From G965216695 sp965216695 (GTDB lineage: Bacteria > Pseudomonadota > Gammaproteobacteria > Pseudomonadales > Azotimanducaceae), in NCBI GenBank assembly GCA_965216695.1, contig OZ244212.1, positions 3,596,001 to 3,660,000 of the forward strand: DNA of 64,000 nt, written 5' to 3'. Numbering within the stretch: position 1 is the stretch's first letter; each line of letters opens with the position of its first letter. The notes under the pieces are model-generated. The model was not told the origin of the DNA, did no database searches, and worked only from the letters and a program-made list of their open reading frames with translations. The translations under genes were made by a program, and so were the position numbers. Below are positions 49,165 through 59,033 of the stretch, piece after piece.

Positions 49165-50209
49165 TTCCAGCCGCGTAGGGCGTAACGCCGCGGATCCGGT
49201 CGAGCACGGCGTGGGCGGACCCGCGGCATAGGATCCGCTGCGCCTTGCGCTCAATCTGGTAGTCGTACATTGGGTCGTAGTAGCGCCGCAACAAACCACC
49301 GATCCACGCTTCATGTTCGCCCGTGCGAAAACCTGCTGCGAGTTCGGTGAGCAGCTCGCGCGTGTCCTTGTCACCCAGTCTCCGACGCAACTTCGAGAGT
49401 GCTGCTTCGTAGCGTGCTTGTAACGCGGCCGGCGGCGTGCCCTGTTCGAGCGGCTGCAGCACGTATTCTCGGGCAATGTTGCGGATGCGTTGGTCGGTTG
49501 GTACCTCGAGCAGCACGACCGGGGCAGTTTGCATGTGCTGGTGCACACGTTCGGGCAACGCGAGGCGACCAATCATCCGGCTTTCGTCTTCGAGCACGAT
49601 TGGGCGTTGCGGGCAGGCCAGCAGCGCAAACGCAAGCGCGTTCTCGAACGACGCCTGGGACGGCTGGGGCCGATCGGTGGCGCCGAACGCCGAACCGCGG
49701 TGATGCGCGAGACCCTCCAGGTCGACGCTGCCGGACAACTGCCGCAGCAACTCGGTTTTGCCGCTTCCGGTACGGCCCGCGAGTATCACGACGCTGTCAT
49801 CGAACGATTCCAGATACCGCAGACAGTCGCGGCGAAGCCGCTTGTAGCCGCCGGGTACGGTCTGCACGTTCACCCCGCGTGCGTTGAGCCACTCGCACGT
49901 GATTTGCGAGCGCAGACCGCCGCGCCAACAGCACACGCGGGTGAGGGACGCGCCACGCGCGGCATCGCACCAGGCGTCTACCCGTTGCCTGCGAACGTCG
50001 CCGGAAACGAGGCGACGCCCGTGGCTGATCGCGGCGGCCTGGCCTTGAGCGGCGAACGTACACCCGATGGCGTGTCGTTCGTTGTCGGTAAGCAGCGGCA
50101 GATTCACTGCGTTTGGAACGTGGCCCTGGTCGAACTCAACCGGCGCGCGCACGTCGATCAGCACGGACGGTGCCCGCAACAGGTCGCGCAGTGAGAAGGT
50201 TGCGGCCAT
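49064..50209 (-). CDS. selU: tRNA 2-selenouridine synthase
   Basis: 381 residues. N-terminal rhodanese domain (LIDVRAPVEFDQGHVPNAVNLP) with the catalytic Cys in VCCWRGGLRS, followed by a P-loop domain with GRTGSGKTELL. SelU/MnmH converts 2-thiouridine in tRNA wobble position to 2-selenouridine using selenophosphate, via a geranylated intermediate. The C-terminal Arg/Pro-rich extension of about 30 residues is encoded opposite the nitrile hydratase activator gene and is probably not conserved. A selD gene is not in the window. Confidence 0.93.
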   Translation of the reverse strand: MAATFSLRDLLRAPSVLIDVRAPVEFDQGHVPNAVNLPLLTDNERHAIGCTFAAQGQAAAISHGRRLVSGDVRRQRVDAWCDAARGASLTRVCCWRGGLRSQITCEWLNARGVNVQTVPGGYKRLRRDCLRYLESFDDSVVILAGRTGSGKTELLRQLSGSVDLEGLAHHRGSAFGATDRPQPSQASFENALAFALLACPQRPIVLEDESRMIGRLALPERVHQHMQTAPVVLLEVPTDQRIRNIAREYVLQPLEQGTPPAALQARYEAALSKLRRRLGDKDTRELLTELAAGFRTGEHEAWIGGLLRRYYDPMYDYQIERKAQRILCRGSAHAVLDRIRGVTPYAAGISGGDRGPAAGPQVRAPAAQLPRRRARPCDTEP

Positions 50210-50219
50210 GCGTTTGGCC

Positions 50220-51857
50220 TCAGGGCGCGGGTTCGGTCAGCGTGTTGCGCGACTCGAATTCGTCCAGGTGGTCCTGCAGTACTTGCAATACTTCCTCGTC
50301 GTCCATTTCCCGCGCGTTTTCGAGCGCTTCGTTCTGCAGCGCTACCGCGCGTTCGAAATTGCCGTTGGCCGCGTGCGCGGCGGCCCAGGTGTCCAGGTAC
50401 TCGGGCCGTTTTCGTGCCTCTTCGTCGCGGTTCATCATTTCTTCCATGATCGTGAGCGCATAGTCGGCGCGCTTGAACGCGGTGATGTCGGTTACGGTAA
50501 GCACCCAGGCGACCTCGTTGACGACATTGGCTTCGCCCTCCGATGTCTCGACCGCCCGTTCGTACCAGCGTTGCGCGCGCCGCAGGCTCTGCTTCGCGGC
50601 GATGCCGCGCGCGTACAGATTGCCGAGCAGCAGCATCGCCTGCGGGTCGTCGGCATCGGCGAGATCCTCCAGGCGCGGGATCGTATCGGCGTGCGGTGCG
50701 ACGGTGACGTCTCGGTCCAGCAGAAAGCGTGCGTAGCTCGTGACGAATCCCGGTTCCTGGGTAATCGCGGTTGCGTAGAAACGATTGGCGGCATTCAGAT
50801 CGCGATCGACGTGTTCTCCCTGATAGCTGAGCGCCGCAAGCATCGCGGACGCGCTGGCGTGGCCGGCATCGGAAGCCTGCTGCAGCAACGTCATGCCTGA
50901 ACTCCGGTTGTCTTCGCCGTAATAGTCCTCAAGGTAGAGAACGCCGAGCGCGTACATCGAGTCGGTGGAGCCCACGGCGATCGCGTGCAGGTAGTTTTCG
51001 AGTACGCGTTCGAGCGCAGCACCCCGCTCGTCGTCGTCCTCGCTGTTTCGGGACTTCTCCCAGAAAGCACGCGCGAGCATTGTGTTGGCGACCAGATTGC
51101 CGGTGCGTGATGCGGCGGACAGCCACTCGATGGCTTCGTTGTAGCGTTCTTGACTGATCAGATACGCGCCCACCGATGCCTGCGCGGACGAATCGCCCTG
51201 TTGGGCCAGGTAGCCGATCAGCGTAACGGCGTTGAAGGTTTCGGCGTCCTCGTCGGAAACTTTGCTGCGAATGCTCTCGAATGTTGTGGACAGATCGAAG
51301 AACACGTTTTCCAGAGGCGCGGCTTCGGCAGGCTTCGCCTGTATCAGCAGCTTGAATTCTTCGTCGCCGTCGGTGCGGTAGATTGAACCAACCGGCGTCA
51401 GTCCGCGGGTATGCAACAGCGTGCGCGGTTCCACCGGCGTGATCGCAGGGTACGGTGTCTCCAGCGCCCCGTCGCCATGTCGTTCGGCGGCCTCGGCCAG
51501 GCGTTCCACCCAATCGGCGTGCACGACAGCGGCGTCGCCGGATTCCACGTGTTCGTAGAACCGCGCCATAACGTAGTGTCCGGTAATGCTGCCGTAGTAG
51601 TTGTCGAGAATGGCGGTGCCGATGGACCCGAGTTTCAGCGGTTCGTCGTCGGCCAGCGCGAGCGCCTGCTGTTCGAGTTCCGCTAGCTGTTCCAGACGGT
51701 CTGCCAGGCCGTCCCGCGCGAGGTAGGCGGCGTGCAGCTGTTCCGGGGAAACGGACTTGCCCGCATTGACGCGTTCGAGCAGATCGTCGTACGGGGGAGT
51801 GGTGGTCTGGCATCCCAACAGGAACCACGCCAGGGCCAGTAGCAAAGCGTTGCGCAT
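50220..51857 (-). CDS. Sel1-repeat lipoprotein
   Basis: 545 residues. The lipobox is LLGC at about residue 15, so the protein is membrane-anchored outside the cytoplasm. Residues about 220-520 contain repeated Sel1/TPR-like helices (ALGVLYLEDYYGE, AMLLLGNLYARGIAA, WYERAVETSEGEA), which build protein-binding surfaces. No catalytic domain seen. Directly upstream of selU on the same strand with a ten-base gap. Role unknown; envelope assembly scaffolds are typical. Confidence 0.85.
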   Translation of the reverse strand: MRNALLLALAWFLLGCQTTTPPYDDLLERVNAGKSVSPEQLHAAYLARDGLADRLEQLAELEQQALALADDEPLKLGSIGTAILDNYYGSITGHYVMARFYEHVESGDAAVVHADWVERLAEAAERHGDGALETPYPAITPVEPRTLLHTRGLTPVGSIYRTDGDEEFKLLIQAKPAEAAPLENVFFDLSTTFESIRSKVSDEDAETFNAVTLIGYLAQQGDSSAQASVGAYLISQERYNEAIEWLSAASRTGNLVANTMLARAFWEKSRNSEDDDERGAALERVLENYLHAIAVGSTDSMYALGVLYLEDYYGEDNRSSGMTLLQQASDAGHASASAMLAALSYQGEHVDRDLNAANRFYATAITQEPGFVTSYARFLLDRDVTVAPHADTIPRLEDLADADDPQAMLLLGNLYARGIAAKQSLRRAQRWYERAVETSEGEANVVNEVAWVLTVTDITAFKRADYALTIMEEMMNRDEEARKRPEYLDTWAAAHAANGNFERAVALQNEALENAREMDDEEVLQVLQDHLDEFESRNTLTEPAP

Positions 51858-52000
51858 GGCGCTGTTTATAGCACTTGTGCGGGTGTGGATGAAGCACGTT
51901 CACAGGCTGTAGGGCAGCACGAGTGGACTGCCGGGCTGAGTCGCCGTGGTGCGGCCGGGCGTTTATGATGCGCGTTGTACTGGCAACGGGGTGACTACCG

Positions 52001-52657
52001 ATGAACTTCAAAAGGAATCTGCGTGTACCGTCGGCGGACGAAGCGTTGCCGGGACGCAGCGCAACGATGCCGGTTGCGGAAAACCATTTCGTACTGGGGC
52101 AGACCATGACACCGCCTTTCCCGGAAGCGTGCAGGCAGGTGCAATTTGGCCTTGGGTGTTTCTGGGGGGCAGAGAAGCGCTTCTGGCAGCTGCCGGGTGT
52201 GTACACGACCGCCGTTGGCTATGCGGGCGGCACAACCCCGAACCCTACTTATCAGGAAGTGTGTTCGGGAATGACGGGTCACACAGAAGTGGTTCTGGTG
52301 GTCTACGAGCCGTCGGTGATCCCGTTTGTAGAGCTCATGCAGCAATTCTGGGAAGCGCACGATCCGACGCAGGGCATGCGTCAGGGCAACGACGTGGGAA
52401 CGCAGTACCGGTCGGCCATCTATGTTGCTGACGCACAGCAGAAGAGTGTTGCGCTCGCAACGCGTGACCGCTATCAGAGTGCGTTGAATGACGCCGGTTT
52501 TGGTGCCATCACCACCGAGATCGAAGATTGGCAGCCGTTCTACTACGCCGAGGACTACCATCAGCAGTACTTGGCCAAGGTCCCTAACGGTTACTGCGGA
52601 TTGGGTGGCACCGGGGTCGGCTGCGACGTCGAACCGCTTGTAACGCTGGAACGATGA
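52001..52657 (+). CDS. msrA: Peptide methionine (S)-S-oxide reductase
   Basis: 218 residues. The catalytic motif GCFWGAEKRFWQLPGV contains the peroxidase Cys, with YQEVCSG and the recycling region near GYCGLGGTGVGC. MsrA reduces the S-epimer of methionine sulfoxide in proteins using thioredoxin. A 40-residue N-terminal extension precedes the domain, as in other proteobacterial forms. It precedes a pyridoxamine-oxidase-like gene by 28 bases. Confidence 0.95.
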   Translation: MNFKRNLRVPSADEALPGRSATMPVAENHFVLGQTMTPPFPEACRQVQFGLGCFWGAEKRFWQLPGVYTTAVGYAGGTTPNPTYQEVCSGMTGHTEVVLVVYEPSVIPFVELMQQFWEAHDPTQGMRQGNDVGTQYRSAIYVADAQQKSVALATRDRYQSALNDAGFGAITTEIEDWQPFYYAEDYHQQYLAKVPNGYCGLGGTGVGCDVEPLVTLER

Positions 52658-52685
52658 CAAAGCCGACACCTGCGGCAAGCCTCGT

Positions 52686-53336
52686 ATGACGGCGCGCGCA
52701 ACGGAACGCACGCGAGTCCGGCGGAACGCCGGTCGGGGCGTGTACGACGCAGCGACGATTCACGCCATCCTGGACAGTCAGCGGATGTGCCAGGTGGCGT
52801 TTGTAACCGACGGAGAACCCAGGATCATTCCGACGTTGTATTTTCGCGACGGCGATTCGGTGTACCTGCACGGTAATCGACGCAGCGCAATGCTGCGACA
52901 CCTGGAGGCAGGCGAGCTATGCGCGCTGTCCGTGTTCGCGGAGGACGCCATTGTGGTTGCCCGCAGTGGCTTCCACTGCTCCATGAACTATCGGTCGGTG
53001 GTGATGTTCGGGAGCGGGGAACTCGTAACCGGCGCGGAGAAACGACGCTGCCTCGACCGTTTCGTGGCACGCCTCGTGCCCGGGCATGAAAGGGCGGTTC
53101 GCGAACCTACGCCTCAGGAAGTAGACGCGACCAGCGTGGTACGCCTAACGATCAGCGAAGCGTCCGCCAAGGTACGCACCGGTGACCCGGTAGACGATCC
53201 AGGTGATCTAACCGCGGACGTCTGGGCAGGTATCGTGCCGTTGCGGCAGGCGCGGGCTGTGCCGCAGCCCGCAGCTGATTTGCGCGCGGACATCCCTACA
53301 CCCGCGTACTTGAGCGAGTTTGTGCGCGGCGGCTAA
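52686..53336 (+). CDS. Pyridoxamine 5'-phosphate oxidase-like flavoprotein
   Basis: 216 residues. Split-barrel FMN-binding pattern (CQVAFVTDGEPRIIPTLYFRDGDSVYLHGNRRSAM, FHCSMNYRSVVMFGSGELV). The family includes flavin reductases and haem-degrading enzymes; the substrate is not readable. ATG 52686 starts it. Overlaps nothing, but its stop lies about 60 bases before the Hsp70-like gene. Confidence 0.85.
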   Translation: MTARATERTRVRRNAGRGVYDAATIHAILDSQRMCQVAFVTDGEPRIIPTLYFRDGDSVYLHGNRRSAMLRHLEAGELCALSVFAEDAIVVARSGFHCSMNYRSVVMFGSGELVTGAEKRRCLDRFVARLVPGHERAVREPTPQEVDATSVVRLTISEASAKVRTGDPVDDPGDLTADVWAGIVPLRQARAVPQPAADLRADIPTPAYLSEFVRGG

Positions 53337-53397
53337 GCGGCCGGTCTATGCTTTTTCTATCGACACTTCCGATACCGCGTCCGATGCCGAGGCTCCC

Positions 53398-54786
53398 ATG
53401 CCGCTCGGTGTAGGAATCGACTTCGGCACCACGAACTCGGCCGCGGCGGTATTCGACGGCGACCGTGTCACGCTCGTCCGGCTGGAAGCGAGTGGTGAGA
53501 TCATGCCGTCAGCGACGTACATCGATCGACAACTGCAGACGCTGACCGGCGACGCGGCGATCGAGCGTTACATCGCGGACAACACGGGGCGGACGGTGGA
53601 GTTGATCCCGGAGGTCGTGGCGGAGACGAGTTCCTTCGTCGAGCACGGGGACTCGGAAAACCCTGCGCCGGTGGATACGGTAACGCAGAAGATCTATGGC
53701 CGATCGGTCGTGGACAGCGGCTTGCAGGGGCGGCTGTTTCGCGGCACGAAGCGACTGCTTGGTGATGCGAGCGTCCGCCGGCTGATGGTGTTCGAACACC
53801 CCTTCCGTCTGGTTGCTCTGGTAACACCCATTCTGCTGCGCATTCGCAGATCCCTCGACGAGCGGATACCGGGGGTCGACTTTGCGCACATTGGACATCC
53901 CGTACATTTCGAAGGAAGGGATACGCATCGCAACAAGACGGCCCTCACGCGTTTGTCTGAGGCGTATCGGTATGCCGGTATCGCCCGTCAGGTTTGCTAC
54001 CCGGAACCCATCGCCGCGGCGGTCAGTTACCTGCATATGCACCCCGACACGGGTGGAGAGCATTTGTTGACGCTCGACTTTGGCGGCGGGACGCTCGATC
54101 TGTGCGTGCTGCGCCGATCCGGTGAGAGTTTCGACGTCGTTGCTACGCACGGCGTAGGACTGGGGGGCGATCACATCGATCAGCGCCTATATCGCGAGCT
54201 TCTGTTCCCACTGCTTGGTCGCGGCGAAAGCTGGCGCCGTCGCGGGATGGACCGCGAGATCAACACGCGTTTTCCGTTCGAAGACTATGAAGATCTGCTG
54301 CTCAACTGGGCAGTTACGTACACACTCAATCAGAACCGTTTTACCGCGCCCGTGGTGGACCGTATTCGTCAGGGCGGGGAGGGCGGTGAGAAATTCGAGC
54401 GCTTGAGAGATCTGATTCAACACAACCTGAGCTATCTGGTGTTTCAGCAGATCAAGGATTTCAAGGCTCGTTTGTCGCACGACACCGAAGCGGTGCTGGA
54501 CGTTCCGGAACTGGATGTGTCGCTGACGTTGACACGGCGGCAATTCGAAGCGCTGATCGCGGATCTGCTTCAGCGAGTCGAGGATGCCGTCGATGAAACG
54601 CTAGAGAGCGCCCGATTGCGGCCCGATCAGGTGGATATTGTGTTGCGCACCGGCGGTTCGAGTCTGATTCCCGCGGTGTGCGACCTGCTGCAGGACCGGT
54701 TTCCCCATCAGGTGGTGGATCACGACCCCTTTACCAGTGTGGCAACCGGGTTGGCGATGGCGAGCTTTCACGGGTTGCAGGTGTAG
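53398..54786 (+). CDS. Hsp70-like ATPase without substrate domain (YegD type)
   Basis: 462 residues. Nucleotide-binding motifs GIDFGTTNSAAAVFDG (phosphate 1), LTLDFGGGTLDLCVL (phosphate 2) and LRTGGSSLIPAVCDLL (adenosine) match Hsp70/actin fold; the peptide-binding half of DnaK is missing, the length and order of E. coli YegD. A chaperone-like ATPase of unknown client. ATG 53398 is preferred to a GTG at 53320 that overlaps the previous gene. Confidence 0.9.
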   Translation: MPLGVGIDFGTTNSAAAVFDGDRVTLVRLEASGEIMPSATYIDRQLQTLTGDAAIERYIADNTGRTVELIPEVVAETSSFVEHGDSENPAPVDTVTQKIYGRSVVDSGLQGRLFRGTKRLLGDASVRRLMVFEHPFRLVALVTPILLRIRRSLDERIPGVDFAHIGHPVHFEGRDTHRNKTALTRLSEAYRYAGIARQVCYPEPIAAAVSYLHMHPDTGGEHLLTLDFGGGTLDLCVLRRSGESFDVVATHGVGLGGDHIDQRLYRELLFPLLGRGESWRRRGMDREINTRFPFEDYEDLLLNWAVTYTLNQNRFTAPVVDRIRQGGEGGEKFERLRDLIQHNLSYLVFQQIKDFKARLSHDTEAVLDVPELDVSLTLTRRQFEALIADLLQRVEDAVDETLESARLRPDQVDIVLRTGGSSLIPAVCDLLQDRFPHQVVDHDPFTSVATGLAMASFHGLQV

Positions 54787-54851
54787 AGCGTCGTTAGACG
54801 AAGAAGGCTCTGCATGGTCGTTGACTGCTGTCGCGTCGCGCAATCGGCGGA

Positions 54852-55460
54852 CTACAGTTCGTCTGGCGGTTCCCAGTCCCGGGTGATCGTTGCGAAGAAT
54901 TGCTTAAGCATCCGGTAGGTCAGGCCCCATACGAAATGACCGCCGCTCAAGCGGTAGCCATTGAAGATCGTCGGCTTGCCCTGAAGTGGTATGGTCATGG
55001 TGTCGTGCAGGCGATTGCTCATCAGCGTTTCCAAGGGCGCCCAGACGACATCGTCGACTTCGTAATTGGGCTCGAACGCGCGCGTGTGCTCGATCGCGAA
55101 CACGTGCGGCGCAATCAGCATGTCCAGTTCCCGTCCGCGTGGCATCGCGCGCTGATGATCCAGCGCGCCAAGGTAGGTGCCTCGCTGCAGATCGAGGCCG
55201 ATTTCTTCCATGGTTTCCCGCTCCGCGGCGGCGCGCAGGTTGGCATCCTCGGGGTCGCGGTGTCCTCCGGGGAAGGCCATATGCCCGGACCAGGGATCGC
55301 CGTCTTTCAGTGCACGCTGGATGAAGAGCAGCTCGGAGCATCCCTGCGCGTTCTCGGCAACGACGACCGCCACCGCAGCCTGGCGCGTCGTGGTTTCCGG
55401 TTGAAATCTTACCGGCTCGTGAGTTTTGAGTGCGCTATGTATGCGATCGATCGAAGCCAT
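54852..55460 (-). CDS. NUDIX hydrolase, probable CoA pyrophosphatase
   Basis: 202 residues from ATG 55460. The NUDIX block reads MAFPGGHRDPEDANLRAAAE followed by RETMEEIGLDL, close to CoA-diphosphatase types (which carry FPGG...DxxD). It likely cleaves CoA or a similar dinucleotide. A longer in-frame start at 55763 would run into the divergent thioesterase gene. Convergent with the Hsp70-like gene. Confidence 0.85.
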   Translation of the reverse strand: MASIDRIHSALKTHEPVRFQPETTTRQAAVAVVVAENAQGCSELLFIQRALKDGDPWSGHMAFPGGHRDPEDANLRAAAERETMEEIGLDLQRGTYLGALDHQRAMPRGRELDMLIAPHVFAIEHTRAFEPNYEVDDVVWAPLETLMSNRLHDTMTIPLQGKPTIFNGYRLSGGHFVWGLTYRMLKQFFATITRDWEPPDEL

Positions 55461-55610
55461 TCGAGAGGCGTAGACGGGTGATTGGAGAATATAGCCGAAT
55501 TTTCGTTCCCGCGGGCGCGCGGCAGCGACCGGGAAAGGGAATATGTGATCGATCGTGCCATCGCGCGACAACAACGGTAGAGTGCAATCGATGGGTTGGA
55601 ATGGTGTTCC

Positions 55611-56009
55611 ATGAGCAATGATCCGGGTCTGGCCCGCGGATGCTTCGTCTGTGGCGATGCAAATCCAGCAGGCCTTGGCGTGCGTTTCGCTCTGAGTGAA
55701 GAACGCTGTGTAGGGACGTTCGTGCCGGAATCCAAACATATGGGGTACGACGGCGTGACGCATGGCGGCATCCTGTTTGCGCTTCTGGATGATGTAATGG
55801 CCAACTGGTTATGGTTGCGCGGCGAGGCCTGCTTCACTGCGAAAGCCGATGTGCGCTACCGGCGTCAGTTGCCGATCGGCGAGCGTGTCACGTTGGAGAG
55901 CACGATGCTGCGGCGCAAAGGGCCGCTGGTGATGATGTCCGGGCGCGTGCTGGGCGCCGACGGTAACGTCGTTGCGGAAGCCACAGCCAGTTTCATGAAA
56001 GCCGGTTGA
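55611..56009 (+). CDS. PaaI-like hotdog thioesterase
   Basis: 132 residues, single hotdog domain: ESKHMGYDGVTHGGILFALLDDVMANWL with the catalytic Gly/Asp region, and ADVRYRRQLPIGERVTLE. Two Cys in GCFVCGDANP near the N-terminus mark a common subgroup. It hydrolyses acyl- or aryl-acyl-CoA. ATG 55611 chosen over TTG 55596. Confidence 0.88.
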   Translation: MSNDPGLARGCFVCGDANPAGLGVRFALSEERCVGTFVPESKHMGYDGVTHGGILFALLDDVMANWLWLRGEACFTAKADVRYRRQLPIGERVTLESTMLRRKGPLVMMSGRVLGADGNVVAEATASFMKAG

Positions 56010-56067
56010 GGCGGGCGATTGGCAATTAGACCGTAGGCACTTGGTAGCAGATGCGGGGAGACGAAAG

Positions 56068-56451
56068 ATGACCGAAGCGACGATCGTGGTAATGCTGGCA
56101 TTGGGACAGTATCTGTATTTCGGACTCAGGGTTGGCAGCCAGCGTGGCCGGAGCGGGGTGCAGGCGCCGGCGGTAGTGGGCGATGAAGTGTTCGAGCGCT
56201 ATTTCCGGGCGCATCAGAACACGCTGGAGCAGCTGGTTATTTTCGTTCCTGCCGCGTACGCCGCGGCACTGTTCATCGACCCGTGGTACACAGTGGGCGC
56301 GGGCGCGCTGTTCTTGCTGGGGCGCGGTCTTTATTTCAATCGCTACGTGCGCGCGCCGGGCAAACGCGGTCCGGGTATGCTGATGACGATGGTGGCCAAT
56401 CTGATGCTGATCCTGGGCGGCCTGGTAGGCGCTTTCGCCGAGTTGATCTAG
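56068..56451 (+). CDS. MAPEG-family membrane protein
   Basis: 127 residues with four hydrophobic segments. FERYFRAHQNTLEQLVIFVPAAYAA and GRGLYFNRYVRAP match MAPEG (microsomal GST/5-lipoxygenase-activating) proteins, which bind glutathione and act on lipophilic electrophiles. ATG 56068; a GGGGAG stretch lies upstream. Its product may work with the GST at 19.8 kb, which is speculative. Confidence 0.87.
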   Translation: MTEATIVVMLALGQYLYFGLRVGSQRGRSGVQAPAVVGDEVFERYFRAHQNTLEQLVIFVPAAYAAALFIDPWYTVGAGALFLLGRGLYFNRYVRAPGKRGPGMLMTMVANLMLILGGLVGAFAELI

Positions 56452-56460
56452 CCGCCCGGG

Positions 56461-57408
56461 TCATGCGCCCGGATAGTGCGTGCCGAGCCAGTCGAGCATC
56501 AGCCGTGTCGTGGCCTCCGGTTCTTCCTGCTGAATCCAGTGACCGCACGGCAGAGACGCCTCGGTTGCATCTGGAACGAACGACCGCAGATTCGGAGATT
56601 GCGGCACAATGTCGTAGTTGCCGTAAATCATCAGCGCTGGTTGTTCCACCCGTTGCGCTACGTCGCCGAGTATGTGCCAGTTGCGCGTGAAGTTACGATA
56701 CCAGTTGATACCTCCGCTGAACCCACTGTTCTCAAACGCACTGACAAATACGTCAAGTTCTGCATCGCTCATCAGGGGCTCGCCGGACGGCGTGTCACTT
56801 TGCGCGAGGTTGATCAGCGGCATTCCGGGCGCGGGCTCAGCGGCCGGCGCGAGCCACTGCCTTGTGCGGTAGATGTTGCGCAGGAAACGCCGGGTATTGG
56901 CCTCGAAGGCAGCGTCCGCGACGCCCGGTTGACGGTTGAAGTGAACGATATAGAAGTCGCCGCCCAGCGCTTGCTCCCAGACACTGACCCAATCCGCGTC
57001 GCCACGCTCCAGAAAAGGCACGCTCAGGTTGATCACCGCACGTGCACGCTCCGGATGCAGCAGCGCTAGACCCCACACGACGATCGCGCCCCAATCATGA
57101 CCGACGAAGCAGGCGTCGTCGTGCCCGAAGTGATCGAGCAGGCCGGTTAGATCTGCAGACAGATGCGCAATGTCGTAGGCTTCCACCGCGTCCGGCCGAT
57201 CCGAACGTCCGTAGCCGCGCTGGTTGGGTGCAATGACGTGGTACCCCGCGTCCGCGAGCGGTTGAATCTGATGCCGCCACGAGTAGGCAATTTCCGGCCA
57301 CCCGTGGCAGAGTACAACCGCTGGGTGATCGCGGTTACCTGCCTCGAACACCTCGAGTTCAATGCCGTTGGTGGTGACGCGGGTCGATTCGGGAAATGCT
57401 GGCGGCAT
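56461..57408 (-). CDS. Alpha/beta hydrolase, epoxide-hydrolase-like
   Basis: 315 residues. Oxyanion motif HGWPE, then RGYGRSDRP, nucleophile elbow GHDWGAI (Asp), C-terminal catalytic His in CGHWIQQEEP: the soluble epoxide hydrolase layout, with a cap at about 120-230. A paralogue of the enzyme at 11.0 kb; both share HGWPE and an epoxide hydrolase-type cap. Divergent from the NnrU-like gene. Confidence 0.88.
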   Translation of the reverse strand: MPPAFPESTRVTTNGIELEVFEAGNRDHPAVVLCHGWPEIAYSWRHQIQPLADAGYHVIAPNQRGYGRSDRPDAVEAYDIAHLSADLTGLLDHFGHDDACFVGHDWGAIVVWGLALLHPERARAVINLSVPFLERGDADWVSVWEQALGGDFYIVHFNRQPGVADAAFEANTRRFLRNIYRTRQWLAPAAEPAPGMPLINLAQSDTPSGEPLMSDAELDVFVSAFENSGFSGGINWYRNFTRNWHILGDVAQRVEQPALMIYGNYDIVPQSPNLRSFVPDATEASLPCGHWIQQEEPEATTRLMLDWLGTHYPGA

Positions 57409-57482
57409 CGTTGGGACTCCTGCGACGGTCGGTCTGGTGATTCTATACGACTATCAATACGACGAAAGGAGTGGAGTACCCG

Positions 57483-58181
57483 ATGGTTGCGCCGATGTTC
57501 ACAATGTTTCTCGCAGGCCTCGTTCTGCTCGTCACTCACCTGGGAGTAAGCAGCACATCGGCACGCGCGACACTGGTCGCCCGATTTGGTAGCGGCGGCT
57601 ACCTGTTGGTCTATTCGTTGGTGGCGGTAGGCGCATTCGCGCTTCTGATCTGGCTGTACCGCGTGCTGCCGCGCAACGAGTATCTCTGGTTTCCGGATCC
57701 CTCGTTGTACCTGGTTGCCAAGTGTCTGATGCCGATCGCAATGATATTACTGGTGGGTGGTTTCATGGTGCGCAACCCTACCAACGTCGGCATGGAACGC
57801 CTGCTGAACGAGGGTGACGCAAGTGATGTGGTTCGCGGTCTGCTCCGCATAACGCGGCATCCGTTCCAATGGTCGGTGATTATCTGGGCTGTCGCGCATC
57901 TGATCGCGAATGGAGACGGTGTGTCGGTTGTGTTTTTCTCCAGCTTTCTGGCGTTGAGCGGCGCGGGGAGTGTGCTGCTGGACCGGAAAAAGGCGGCGAC
58001 GCTGGGGGCCGCGTGGCAGCCGTTTGCCGCCGTCACCTCCAACGTACCCTTTGCGGCTGTGTTCGCCGGGCGCAATCGCCTCGTGCTGCGCGAGTTGATA
58101 TTGCCGGTGATCGTCGGGCTCGCCGCGTACGCGCTCGTGTTCTATTTTCACGAGTGGGTGTCCGGTGCCCGACTGGCGTGA
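57483..58181 (+). CDS. NnrU-family membrane protein
   Basis: 232 residues with six hydrophobic segments (FLAGLVLLVTHLGVSS at the start, ITRHPFQWSVIIWAVAHLIANGD in the middle). NnrU/isoprenylcysteine-methyltransferase-like fold; linked to nitrite reduction in some bacteria but widespread, and the role is uncertain. ATG 57483 chosen over GTG 57471, which overlaps the Shine-Dalgarno. Confidence 0.87.
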   Translation: MVAPMFTMFLAGLVLLVTHLGVSSTSARATLVARFGSGGYLLVYSLVAVGAFALLIWLYRVLPRNEYLWFPDPSLYLVAKCLMPIAMILLVGGFMVRNPTNVGMERLLNEGDASDVVRGLLRITRHPFQWSVIIWAVAHLIANGDGVSVVFFSSFLALSGAGSVLLDRKKAATLGAAWQPFAAVTSNVPFAAVFAGRNRLVLRELILPVIVGLAAYALVFYFHEWVSGARLA

Positions 58182-58193
58182 ATGGCCGCCGTA

Positions 58194-58796
58194 TCAGACG
58201 TCGAACAGAAGTTCTCGGAGCGCGGCAGCGAGCGCCGGCATCTGGGCGCCGAAGAAATGATTCGCACCCGGCACCGTGCGGTGCTGCGCGGTCGGCAGGA
58301 GTTTTAGAAAGTCGTGCAGCTCGGATTCGCTTACGAAGTCGTCGTTGCTGCCGATGATCGCGTGCACGGGACACGCGGGGGTCGTGTCAGCGAAGGGCAT
58401 TCGTGCAACGGGCGGCGCGATCAGAATGATCCCTGCGAGGTTGTCTGCCCTCGGACCCGCATTCCAGCTAACCGCTGCCCCGAACGAATAGCCGAGCAGC
58501 CATAGCCGCGCGTCGGGTGCTTGCTCGTGGGTCCATGCCAGTGCGGCGAGGGCATCGTCGGTTTCTCCAACCCCGCCGTCATAGCTGCCGTCGCTGGTGC
58601 CCACGCCCCGGTAGTTGAACGCGAGGCTCGCAAACCCCTCCGGGTGCAGCGCGTCGCGAGCCGTTGCCAGCACCGCATCGTGCATGCTGCCCCCGAACTG
58701 CGGGTGCGGATGGCAGCACACCACCGCGTTCTGCGGATGCGGCTTCGGCGCATGCCAGTTGGCTTCGAGTACGCCCGTGGGGCCGGGTATGTGCAT
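58194..58796 (-). CDS. Alpha/beta hydrolase (dienelactone-hydrolase-like)
   Basis: 200 residues from ATG 58796. Start motif MHIPGPTGVLEANW, HPHPQFGGSMHDAVL, nucleophile elbow GYSFGAAVSW (Ser), catalytic Asp in GSNDDFVSES and His in GANHFFGAQ. Resembles the KANL3/Tex30-type and short alpha/beta hydrolases. Substrate unknown. Convergent with the NnrU-like gene. Confidence 0.88.
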   Translation of the reverse strand: MHIPGPTGVLEANWHAPKPHPQNAVVCCHPHPQFGGSMHDAVLATARDALHPEGFASLAFNYRGVGTSDGSYDGGVGETDDALAALAWTHEQAPDARLWLLGYSFGAAVSWNAGPRADNLAGIILIAPPVARMPFADTTPACPVHAIIGSNDDFVSESELHDFLKLLPTAQHRTVPGANHFFGAQMPALAAALRELLFDV

Positions 58797-59033
58797 CAGT
58801 TGGTTCCAGGGTCTGTGGGCGGCGGCCTGGCTCTGCAATGTAGGTCACGGTGTCGGGGAGCGCAACAAAGCCCGCTGCCGCGTACGATCTGCCCGCCGCG
58901 AGCCTCAGGGGCGTTCGCGCCGTGGAGCGACCGAGGTGCCGGCTGGATCTGGGGGTTGATTTTTTCCCAGATGGCCATACCTTCCCGCACTCGTGCGGTC
59001 GGTGTGCGGCCGCCGCCAAGGAGGTGTTGCTTC